Source: Candidatus Latescibacterota bacterium
GTDB taxonomy: Bacteria > Latescibacterota > MVCY01 > DTYK01
Reading direction: 5' to 3'
Length of the DNA: 8,072 nucleotides
Assembly (NCBI GenBank): GCA_012961925.1
Contig: DTYK01000127.1
Span: 1 to 8,072, forward strand
The translations under genes were made by a program, and so were the position numbers. Every line of letters starts with the position of its first letter. Position 1 is the first letter of the stretch. Shown here one piece after another: positions 1 to 5,754 of this stretch. The notes beneath the pieces were generated by a model. It did not search any database, was not told the DNA's origin, and saw only the letters and a program-made list of their open reading frames with translations.

Positions 1-1238
1 GGATCTCTATCGACCTGAAGGCGAAGCGTTTTACTGTCGGTGACATTGTTGTTAAAGAAGGGGATGTGATAAGTATCGATGGTACAACCGGGAGGGTATT
101 TTTGGGCGAGGTACCGATGATCGACCCCCAGATGACCCCGGAGCTCAGTAAACTTCTGTCATGGGCTGATCAGGTGAAGCGGCTCGGTGTCTGGGCTAAT
201 GCCGATTACCCCCGTGACGCTGCCCGTGCCCGCGAGTTTGGGGCCGAGGGGATCGGTCTATGCCGGACGGAGCATATGTTCATGGAACAGGAACGATTGC
301 CGATCGTGCAAGAGATGATCCTCAGCAGAGACCCAGAACAACGCAGAGCGGTCCTTGCGAAGCTTTTGCCCCTGCAACGAGAGGACTTCAAAGGCATATT
401 CAGGGTGATGAGTGGACTCCCAGTTATCATCCGTCTCATCGATCCACCTTTGCATGAGTTCCTCCCGGATCACGATGAGCTTTTGATCCAGGTGACCCAG
501 ATGCGTATCAAATCGCCCGGGTCTGAAGAGTTGGTTGAAAAGGAGAAGATGCTTGCGGCCGTTGAAGGGATGCGGGAGCAAAATCCTATGTTAGGACTCC
601 GTGGATGTAGACTTGGTCTGATAATGCCGGAGATCAATGAGATGCAGGTGCGGGCTATTATTGAAGCGGCATGTGAAGCGAAAAGGGATGGCATTGATGT
701 ACACCCTGAAATCATGATCCCGCTTGTGGGGCACGTGAATGAGCTGAAAGCTGTTCGCCAGCAGCTTGAAAAGGTAGCCAGACAGGTGATGGAGGAGCAG
801 AGGATTGAGGTTGATTATAAGTTTGGTACAATGATCGAGATCCCACGGGCCGCACTCACTGCTGGAGAGATAGGCTCGGTGGCTGACTTCTTCTCCTTCG
901 GTACGAATGATCTGACGCAGACTACTTTTGGTGTATCCCGTGATGATGCAGAAGCCAAGTTTCTTATGAAATATATTGAGGAAGGGATCCTATCCGAAAA
1001 TCCGTTCCAGACGATAGACATAGATGGAGTTGGACTTTTGATTGAAATGGCAGTGAAAGCCGGGCGGCAGAGCAATCCCGATCTTGAGATTGGCATCTGC
1101 GGGGAACACGGTGGCGATCCTAAGTCTATTGAGTTCTGCCATAAAGTTGGACTGAACTATGTGAGCTGCTCACCCTTCAGGGTGCCTATTGCAAGGTTGG
1201 CAGCAGCTCATACGGCGCTGAATGAAAAAAGGTGTTGA
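1..1238 (+). CDS. ppdK: Pyruvate, phosphate dikinase, C-terminal part (5' end outside window)
   Basis: The enzyme interconverts ATP + phosphate + pyruvate and AMP + PPi + PEP in the cytoplasm, in gluconeogenic or PPi-dependent glycolytic metabolism. The frame is open from base 3, so the GTG at 66 is internal and not the start. The first ~35 residues (GDIVVKEGDVISIDGTTG) match the end of the swivelling phosphohistidine domain. The rest is the PEP/pyruvate-binding TIM barrel. Visible family motifs are GLCRTEHMF, RLIDPPLHEFLP, the IEIPRAAL glutamate, GTNDLTQTTFG with the Asn-Asp pair, and GICGEHGGDP with the catalytic cysteine, so the barrel looks intact. About 412 of the usual ~870-900 residues are present. 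The ATP-grasp domain and the catalytic histidine lie upstream. The ending (SPFRVPIARLAAAHTAL) is the normal family C-terminus. The TGA stop lies inside the -35 box of the next gene's candidate promoter. PEP synthase and EI of the PTS share the fold, but the RTEHMF and HEFLP motifs favour PPDK. Confidence 0.96.
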   Translation, partial: ISIDLKAKRFTVGDIVVKEGDVISIDGTTGRVFLGEVPMIDPQMTPELSKLLSWADQVKRLGVWANADYPRDAARAREFGAEGIGLCRTEHMFMEQERLPIVQEMILSRDPEQRRAVLAKLLPLQREDFKGIFRVMSGLPVIIRLIDPPLHEFLPDHDELLIQVTQMRIKSPGSEELVEKEKMLAAVEGMREQNPMLGLRGCRLGLIMPEINEMQVRAIIEAACEAKRDGIDVHPEIMIPLVGHVNELKAVRQQLEKVARQVMEEQRIEVDYKFGTMIEIPRAALTAGEIGSVADFFSFGTNDLTQTTFGVSRDDAEAKFLMKYIEEGILSENPFQTIDIDGVGLLIEMAVKAGRQSNPDLEIGICGEHGGDPKSIEFCHKVGLNYVSCSPFRVPIARLAAAHTALNEKRC

Positions 1239-1263
1239 CATAAGGAGGTCAAATTGATATATT
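1235..1263 (+). promoter_or_regulatory. Candidate sigma-70 promoter for the membrane protein gene
   Basis: TTGACA (1235-1240, perfect -35 consensus), a 17-base spacer, then TATATT (1258-1263, 5 of 6 to TATAAT). The -35 contains the ppdK TGA stop (1236-1238). Transcription would begin near 1270, leaving a leader of about 40 bases that carries the AAAGGAGG ribosome binding site of the gene at 1309. Placement, spacing and match are all good, but no start site has been mapped. Activity is inferred. Confidence 0.6.
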
Positions 1264-1294
1264 TCAAAAGCCCAAAAATTGTTAACCCTTTATG

Positions 1295-1302
1295 AAAGGA
1301 GG
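1295..1302 (+). promoter_or_regulatory. Ribosome binding site that fixes the GTG start at 1309
   Basis: AAAGGAGG sits 6 bases before GTG 1309. A longer reading from TTG 1279 would place this sequence inside the coding region and has no Shine-Dalgarno of its own, so GTG 1309 is the better start. Confidence 0.8.
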
Positions 1303-1308
1303 ATCAAG

Positions 1309-2523
1309 GTGACGAAGCTCTACTTTGACTTCCGCGATCTGTTTAGAGCTGCCCGGCTGGGGTTGAGCGGGAAGAAGATGGGGCTTTGCTTTCTGGGGAT
1401 CCTGGTGGCCTATGTCGGATGTGCCGTATTGACGTACGTAGCCCTTCTTGCCAGCGGACTGGGCCTTGGATCTATATGGCGCGCTTACCGTCTCTTTCCC
1501 CTTGCCATGGTAGACCAGTTTCGCTGGTATAGCTGGGTTATCTACGCCATCGGCATCCTCTTCGCTCTGGTGGTGTTACTCCTGACCTCAGCGGCGGTCA
1601 GCAAGATCACCTATCAGCAATTGAAGGGTGACGATTTCTACTCCGCAGGTGACGCAAAGAAATTTGTGGCGAAGAAGTGGAAGGCCGTCGTCTTCTCTCC
1701 TCTTGGTATTCTGGGGATAGTGGTTTTCTTCCTGGTATCAGGGGTCATAGTCGGTCTTCTCGGCCGCATCCCGTATGTGGGGGAGATCGGGTTTTCGGTC
1801 TTCTCGCTCCCGATATTCTTCGCTGCTTTCTTTACCGTCTTCCTCGGACTTGTCCTTTTCGTCTCCCTTATCCTGTCGCCGGCTATTGTGGGTACGACAG
1901 GAGAAGATACGGTGGAGACAATTACCCAGGTCTTCTCGTCTATCTGGAGTCAGCCCTGGAGGTTTGTTGTCTATGAAGGTCTTCTCGCTGGTATCATCGG
2001 GCTTGGCACATATATCCTTGCCATCTTCACCGTCAACGGGCTCTCATTGATAAGCTGGTTCTGCGGCCTGACCATGGGCACCAAGCTACCCGAACTTTCC
2101 AAAGTGGCGATCGGTTATACTCCAACCTGGGGATGGTTCAAGTCATTGGTGGGGAAGATCCCATATATAAAGGTCCTTGTGCCCAACTTCGCTGAAGTGT
2201 CCGGCACAGGTGGGACAGTTCTGGTGTCAGGCGTTATTGCGGGCGTAATGCTTGTTCTGATTATTGGCTTCGTCTTCTCATATTCCTTAGCGATCTGGAA
2301 CGCCGGGCAGACGCTCACCTACCTGATTCTCAGGAAAAAGAAGGATGATGAAAATCTCCTGGAGCGGAAAGAAGAAGAGGAAGAGGAGAAAAAGGTAGAG
2401 GAAGAAAGGCCGAAAGAAACTGAGGAGAAGGAGGAGAAGAAGGCAGAGGAGCCCAAAAAGGAAGAGCCTAAGAAGGCGGAAGAGACACAGGAGAAAGCAG
2501 AGGAGGAGAAAGACAAGGGATGA
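1309..2523 (+). CDS. Multi-pass membrane protein of unknown function with Lys/Glu-rich tail
   Basis: 404 residues from GTG 1309, chosen from the AAAGGAGG 6 bases upstream. I do not recognise a named family. By eye there are about six hydrophobic segments: near residues 26-48, 76-96, 127-150, 161-190, 222-245 and 310-335. Between segments 2 and 3 is a polar loop with Lys clusters and GDDFYSAGDAKKF. After segment 4 comes a helix-like stretch (GEDTVETITQVFSSIWSQPW) resembling the amphipathic connectors of paralogous multi-helix membrane proteins. Residues 342-404 are a low-complexity tail of almost only E and K with a few P, A and T, probably a cytoplasmic charged helix or coiled coil. There is no cleavable signal peptide and no visible catalytic motif. 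It appears to have its own promoter after ppdK and is followed by a strong terminator, so it is probably monocistronic. A membrane anchor or scaffold role is possible but not shown. Confidence 0.85.
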   Translation: MTKLYFDFRDLFRAARLGLSGKKMGLCFLGILVAYVGCAVLTYVALLASGLGLGSIWRAYRLFPLAMVDQFRWYSWVIYAIGILFALVVLLLTSAAVSKITYQQLKGDDFYSAGDAKKFVAKKWKAVVFSPLGILGIVVFFLVSGVIVGLLGRIPYVGEIGFSVFSLPIFFAAFFTVFLGLVLFVSLILSPAIVGTTGEDTVETITQVFSSIWSQPWRFVVYEGLLAGIIGLGTYILAIFTVNGLSLISWFCGLTMGTKLPELSKVAIGYTPTWGWFKSLVGKIPYIKVLVPNFAEVSGTGGTVLVSGVIAGVMLVLIIGFVFSYSLAIWNAGQTLTYLILRKKKDDENLLERKEEEEEEKKVEEERPKETEEKEEKKAEEPKKEEPKKAEETQEKAEEEKDKG

Positions 2524-2554
2524 GAGCCTCTTTTTAATGTGGTATGTGGGTTCC

Positions 2555-2591
2555 CCTCCGGGGTCATGGTAGATGGCCTCGGAGGTTTTTT
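2555..2591 (+). terminator. Strong rho-independent terminator
   Basis: The 13-base-pair stem pairs 2555-2567 with 2573-2585 (CCTCCG... with ...CGGAGG, two G-U pairs inside) around a 5-base loop. It is followed directly by TTTTTT (2586-2591). It lies 31 bases after the stop of the membrane protein gene. Confidence 0.9.
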
Positions 2592-2598
2592 ACTATGA

Positions 2599-2633
2599 CC
2601 GTTGGGACAGGGTGGAACCTCAACGGCCTTTTA
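2599..2633 (+). terminator. Second, weaker hairpin in tandem with the terminator
   Basis: CCGTTGGG (2599-2606) pairs with CTCAACGG plus the preceding C (2619-2626), one G-U pair, with a 12-base loop. CCTTTTAT follows. It may act as a back-up terminator. The large loop and short T run make it much weaker than the hairpin before it. Confidence 0.4.
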
Positions 2634-2737
2634 TGTTAAGCACTAGCGAAGCTTTGCCTCAAACCGACGTGGCTTCACTCCAAATTGCAAAAACGGAAAA
2701 TGTAAAGTTTTACCGTACAGTTGTCTGCGCCAGACGA

Positions 2738-2768
2738 TTGACTCGACTCATTTTGCAGGGGATATCAT
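2738..2768 (+). promoter_or_regulatory. Weak candidate promoter for pit
   Basis: TTGACT (2738-2743) and TATCAT (2763-2768) are each 5 of 6 to sigma-70 consensus, but the spacer is 19 bases, longer than the preferred 17. It would give a leader of about 60 bases before ATG 2836. The terminators upstream imply that pit needs its own promoter. This is the best pair seen. Confidence 0.3.
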
Positions 2769-2798
2769 GGTCTTAGCGTCCAAGCTGACCGGGCGTAT

Positions 2799-2813
2799 AT
2801 GACCATGGGTCAT
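2799..2813. repeat. Small inverted repeat ahead of pit
   Basis: Perfect 6-base arms ATGACC / GGTCAT around ATG, 22 bases before ATG 2836 and overlapping the alternative ATG 2812. It could be an operator or a leader hairpin near the ribosome binding site. It is short enough to be chance. Confidence 0.3.
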
Positions 2814-2835
2814 GATGGCCGGAAGAAGGGGTATA

Positions 2836-3855
2836 ATGTGGTCTGGTCTTGTCATAGCTGCTATCTCTTTTGGTTTTCTCTACGCCTTTGTCAATGGTTT
2901 TCACGATGGATGTAATGTGGTCGCCACCGTGATTGCCTCACGATCAATGTCTCCAAAAAAGGCGTTGCTGGTAGGGGTTTTAGGGGAGTTTATAGGTCCT
3001 CTGGTCTTTGGTTCGGCGGTGGCAGTTACAGTTGGGACAGGTATAATCAGACCTTCTGGCCTATATCCGGAACAAGCGGCGATTTCGGTTCTTCTCCTCC
3101 TCTCTGCCCTTATGGGTGCTGTCCTCTGGGATGTGATCACCTGGTGGGCCGGATTACCGACCAGTTCGTCCCATGCCTTAGTAGGGGGGTTGGTTGGCGC
3201 AGGAGTGGTGGCCCATGGTTTTGGTGTTGTTAACTGGGCTGGATTGATATGGAAGGTGGCGCTACCCCTTTTTCTATCCCCGGTTGTGGGCCTGTTTATC
3301 GGGTATGTAGCAATGGTGATAGTTATCGCTCTATTTCAGAATTTTCCTCCGAAGATAGGTAAGTTGTTCAAGGGACTTCAGGTGCTCAGCACGGGCTTTC
3401 TTGCAGCAAGTCATGGCACGAATGATGCCCAGAAGGCGATGGGTGTGATCACGCTGGTCCTTATGGTTATCGGGAGGACGGAGGTGTTTGTTGTCCCGGG
3501 CTGGGTGGTCGTGGGCTGTGCCGCTGCGATCGCCCTGGGGCTCTCCACAGGGGGCTGGCGGATTATCAGGACAGTGGGAACCCGGATCTTCCGGCTGAAG
3601 CCCGTTCACTCGTTCACCTCCCAAGCCGCTTCTTCAGCGGTTATAGCCGGCGCTGCTCTCCTTGGAGGCCCTGTGAGCACCACACAGGTGGTGAGCTCAA
3701 CCGTTATGGGGGTAGGGGCCGCTCAGAGGGCCAGCGCTGTCCGGTGGACGGTCATGGGGCAGATCATTCAGGCCTGGCTGTTCACCATGCCCGCCTCAGC
3801 AGGACTTTCTATTGGTTGTTTCTATATATTGAAGTATTTGTTTATCAACAGGTAA
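2836..3855 (+). CDS. pit: Inorganic phosphate transporter, Pit family
   Basis: Low-affinity, ion-coupled phosphate permease of the inner membrane (PiT/PHO4 family). It is 339 residues from ATG 2836, chosen because AAGGGG lies 4 bases upstream and the protein then starts directly at the first membrane helix. ATG 2812 would add 8 residues (MMAGRRGI) without a good ribosome binding site. Both halves of the internal family duplication are visible. The first half has NGFHDGCNVVATVIASRSM (20-38) and PTSSSHALVGG (from 108). The second has SHGTNDAQKAMG (192-203) and PVSTTQVVSSTVMGVGA (from 279). Hydrophobic helices run throughout. The length suits the short bacterial Pit type that pairs with DUF47 proteins and is shorter than E. 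coli PitA (~499). The DUF47 gene starts 7 bases after the stop, so the two are an operon. Position 284 is Gln where many relatives have His (STTH). Confidence 0.95.
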   Translation: MWSGLVIAAISFGFLYAFVNGFHDGCNVVATVIASRSMSPKKALLVGVLGEFIGPLVFGSAVAVTVGTGIIRPSGLYPEQAAISVLLLLSALMGAVLWDVITWWAGLPTSSSHALVGGLVGAGVVAHGFGVVNWAGLIWKVALPLFLSPVVGLFIGYVAMVIVIALFQNFPPKIGKLFKGLQVLSTGFLAASHGTNDAQKAMGVITLVLMVIGRTEVFVVPGWVVVGCAAAIALGLSTGGWRIIRTVGTRIFRLKPVHSFTSQAASSAVIAGAALLGGPVSTTQVVSSTVMGVGAAQRASAVRWTVMGQIIQAWLFTMPASAGLSIGCFYILKYLFINR

Positions 3856-3862
3856 GGTTGAC

Positions 3863-4477
3863 ATGAAGTTATTGCGGTGGTTTTTCCCTAAGGGGCGGGA
3901 CTTCTTCGCCATGCTCCTGGCACAGTCCCAGAAGACCTTACAGGGCGTGGAGGCCCTGGAGCAGTTCATACTGGATGAGAGGCCCGAGAGCGGCCAGCGT
4001 GTCAGGGATATAGAGCGTGAGGCCGACGAGCTCAGGCGGATCCTGATCGACGAGCTTAACCAGACGTTCATCACCCCTATAGAGAGGGAGGATATCTTCG
4101 CCCTTTCCCGTGCCATCGATGACATCCTCGATTATAGCCGGAGCACAGTGGATGAGATGGAGGTCTATGAACTCAGGGCGAACGAACACCTCAGAAAGAT
4201 GGTGGCGACGTTGACAAGGGCCGCCAGGGAGATTAACCAGGCCGTGTTCCATCTGAAGGATCATCCGAACATCGCTGCTGAGCACTCGGTGCGTGCCAAG
4301 GATCTGGAGAACCGGATGGAATACCTGTACCATGATGCCCTTAAGGATCTGGTCAAAGGTGAGGATGTGGCCTATATGTTCAAGATGCGGGAGATTTACA
4401 GACACCTGAGCAACTCGGCAGATCGTGGTGACGAGGCGGCGAACATCATTGGAGATATCGTAGTGAAGATGAAGTGA
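3863..4477 (+). CDS. DUF47 / PhoU-like Pit accessory protein
   Basis: 204 residues, predicted all-helical and cytoplasmic, of the DUF47 family. These proteins resemble PhoU and are repeatedly encoded beside Pit permeases, where they are thought to modulate or assist phosphate uptake. Family features seen are a short basic/aromatic N-terminus (LLRWFFPKGRDFF), the acidic helix with IEREADELRR, TPIEREDIFALSRAIDDILDY in the first helical bundle, and the C-terminal RHLSNSADRGDEAANIIGDIV. The acidic E-x3-D/DD patches are those that bind metal clusters in PhoU-type folds. The length is normal (~200-215). It starts 7 bases after the pit stop, with AGGTAAGG overlapping the pit end as the likely ribosome binding site, consistent with translational coupling. 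Its direct effect on Pit is inferred from family context. Confidence 0.93.
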   Translation: MKLLRWFFPKGRDFFAMLLAQSQKTLQGVEALEQFILDERPESGQRVRDIEREADELRRILIDELNQTFITPIEREDIFALSRAIDDILDYSRSTVDEMEVYELRANEHLRKMVATLTRAAREINQAVFHLKDHPNIAAEHSVRAKDLENRMEYLYHDALKDLVKGEDVAYMFKMREIYRHLSNSADRGDEAANIIGDIVVKMK

Positions 4478-4563
4478 CGAGTCTCCGGCATGTTTCCTCT
4501 CGGTGCTCAGTAGCTCCCGTGGTGCCACAACCGTCTATTAACAGCGAATTGAGGGGGTGGGAA

Positions 4564-4994
4564 ATGGCGGGAAGGCTTGCTATTTTGGGGAGAGCCTGTC
4601 CGTACGAAACCGTTTCCTCCGAGGGTTCAGATCGGGGAGGAGGAACTGGAAGTCGTCACCGGGATCCTCTGGGAGAGGTTGAGAAGATATTCCGGCCCCC
4701 CATACCGAGGCCTTTGAACAGGAGATGGCTCGATTTCATGGTGTCGGATACGGACAGGGGTGTACTTCTGGAACTGCAGCCGTCCATCTTGCCGTGGCGG
4801 CCCTGGACCCGGAGCCCGGCGATGAGGTTATCACCACACCGATAACCGATCAGGGAACGATCATCCCGGTCCTCTATCAAAATGCTGTACCCATCTTTGC
4901 TGACATCGATCCGGAGACCTTCAATATGGATCTGAGGTCTGTTGAGGATACAGTTGGGGCATTTGAGAAGGTGGAGACGAACTATATGAAATGA
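4564..4994 (+). pseudogene. Remnant of a DegT/DnrJ/EryC1/StrS-type PLP aminotransferase
   Basis: A ribosome binding site (GAGGGGGTGG, 4551-4560) and ATG 4564 open MAGRLAILG, the usual start of a sugar-aminotransferase-like subgroup. The reading then breaks twice. Near 4590 the frame shifts (apparent 2-base loss), and frame 2 continues as PVRTKPFPPRVQIGEEELEV. At a C6 run (4696-4701) an apparent extra C moves it to frame 3, giving EAFEQEMARFHGVGYGQ, then CTSGTAAVHLAVAALDPEPG, DEVITTPIT and DIDPETFNMDLRSVEDTV. These are the cofactor-proximal SGTAALHLAL and PGDEVI motifs of the family. The frame ends at 4994 after only ~145 codons against the usual ~370-420. The PLP-lysine region is absent. The last residues (GAFEKVETNYMK) look like a family C-terminal helix, suggesting an internal deletion. 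It is probably non-functional. It follows the pit operon by 86 bases and converges on the LOG gene. Confidence 0.82.
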
Positions 4995-5024
4995 AGGCCA
5001 CTCCAACCCGCCGTCGGTCCGATC

Positions 5025-5672
5025 CTATCTGTTGTGAAACTCTTCTATTGCCTCCACCACCTTTTCCGGTTCATCGATCACGGTGAAGATATCCAGATCC
5101 TCTTCCAGGATATATCCGTTCTTAAGCGTGTACCCTTTCAGCCAGTCTATCAGGCCTTTCCAGTAATCCTTCCCGACCAGAATTATCGGGAAGGGCTGTA
5201 TTCTCCCGGTCTGGACGAGGGTGAGGGCCTCAAAGAGTTCGTCCATAGTTCCGAAGCCCCCAGGCATTATGATGAATGCCTTGGCGTATTTGACAAACAT
5301 GACCTTCCGGGCGAAGAAATATCTGAACTCAAGTAAGGTCTTTATAAAGGGATTGGGCTTCTGTTGAGCTGGGATGAGGATGTTCAGGCCTATGGACTCG
5401 CCACCGGCCTCCATTGCGCCTTTATTAGCCGCCTCCATAATACCAGGGCCACCCCCTGTTATCACGGCGTAGTTTGCCTTCACAAGTAGGGCGGCAATTC
5501 GCTCTGTTACCTTGTAGTAGATATCATCTCTGCTCATCTTAGATGATCCGAAGATTGAAACTGCTGGTCCAACCTTTGATAGCACCTCAAAACCATCAAC
5601 GAACTCGGCCATTATACGAAATATCCTCCATGGTTCCTCATTGATTGAGCTCATACTGGTGATATCCGCCAT
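5025..5672 (-). CDS. LOG family / TIGR00730 Rossmann-fold nucleotide hydrolase-like protein
   Basis: 215 residues, cytoplasmic. The family includes cytokinin riboside 5'-monophosphate phosphoribohydrolases, which release a base from a nucleoside monophosphate, and was formerly misnamed lysine decarboxylase. Motifs visible are SIFGSS (39-44), GGGPGIMEAANKGA (73-86), the Arg-Lys pair (122-123) and PGGFGTMDE (137-145) with the catalytic-type glutamate, so the active site looks complete. The ~36-residue N-terminal lead (EEPWRIFRIMAEFVDGFEVL) is an extension seen in a bacterial subgroup. The start is ATG 5672, with AGGAGGT five bases upstream (5678-5684), a very good site. The terminator upstream (5735-5754) separates it from the regulator gene, so it should have its own promoter, though I see no clear one. 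The physiological substrate in bacteria is uncertain. Confidence 0.93.
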   Translation of the reverse strand: MADITSMSSINEEPWRIFRIMAEFVDGFEVLSKVGPAVSIFGSSKMSRDDIYYKVTERIAALLVKANYAVITGGGPGIMEAANKGAMEAGGESIGLNILIPAQQKPNPFIKTLLEFRYFFARKVMFVKYAKAFIIMPGGFGTMDELFEALTLVQTGRIQPFPIILVGKDYWKGLIDWLKGYTLKNGYILEEDLDIFTVIDEPEKVVEAIEEFHNR

Positions 5673-5677
5673 TTATT

Positions 5678-5684
5678 ACCTCCT
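5678..5684 (-). promoter_or_regulatory. Ribosome binding site of the LOG-family gene
   Basis: On the minus strand AGGAGGT lies five bases before ATG 5672, close to full anti-16S complementarity. It fixes the start. Confidence 0.8.
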
Positions 5685-5691
5685 GAGGAAA

Positions 5692-5713
5692 GTAAAAGGT
5701 AAAAGGTGTAAAG
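5692..5713. repeat. Short tandem repeat GTAAAAG
   Basis: GTAAAAG (5692-5698), GTAAAAG (5699-5705) and the variant GTGTAAAG (5706-5713) stand side by side in the leader of the LOG gene. On that gene's strand this reads as three CTTTTAC-like units just ahead of the ribosome binding site. It could be a slippage repeat or a binding site. Function unknown. Confidence 0.5.
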
Positions 5714-5734
5714 CTTGGGCTCTGTTGTTGCATC

Positions 5735-5754
5735 AAAAACGGGCTACAGCCCGT
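5735..5754 (-). terminator. Rho-independent terminator overlapping the regulator's stop codon
   Basis: On the minus strand ACGGGC, loop TGTA, GCCCGT, then T5. The TAG stop of the sigma-54 regulator (5746-5744) spans the loop and stem. The stem is 6 GC-rich base pairs. It ends transcription of the regulator before the LOG gene. Confidence 0.78.

Larger units (their letters stand above)
2524..2835. other. Intergenic stretch between membrane protein gene and pit
   Basis: About 310 bases with no convincing gene. It holds a strong terminator (2555-2591), a weaker hairpin (2599-2633), a small palindrome GTAAA-GT-TTTAC (2702-2713), a weak candidate promoter (2738-2768) and an inverted repeat ATGACC-ATG-GGTCAT (2799-2813) just before pit. 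A 67-codon open frame from 2573 starts inside the terminator stem and has no ribosome binding site or recognisable protein, so it is not called. I looked for tandem Pho-box-like CTGTCAT repeats ahead of pit and saw none. Confidence 0.6.

Noticed and set aside
66..68. GTG 66 as the start of a separate short PEP-utilising protein
   Set aside because: The frame is open upstream and the residues before it match the end of the PPDK phosphohistidine domain, so this is the interior of ppdK.
1279..1308. Extended N-terminus of the membrane protein from TTG 1279
   Set aside because: It would contain the strong AAAGGAGG site and lacks its own. GTG 1309 is better placed.
2573..2776. 67-codon plus-strand open frame in the gap before pit
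   Set aside because: It starts inside the terminator stem, has no ribosome binding site and gives no recognisable protein.
2832..2837. TATAAT just before/over the pit start
   Set aside because: There is no -35 at suitable spacing (GTCATG at 2809-2814), and it overlaps the ATG. More likely chance.
3414..3428. Sigma-54 promoter-like TGGCACG-N5-TGC inside pit
   Set aside because: It encodes the conserved HGTNDA motif of Pit, lies mid-gene, and the -12 element is imperfect. Chance match.
3938..4528. 196-codon minus-strand open frame opposite the DUF47 gene
   Set aside because: It is the antisense shadow of a clear DUF47 family gene, with no recognisable protein of its own.
4474..4845. 123-codon plus-strand open frame overlapping the DUF47 stop
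   Set aside because: It has no ribosome binding site at its start and carries only part of the first piece of the aminotransferase remnant. The rest is out-of-frame sequence.
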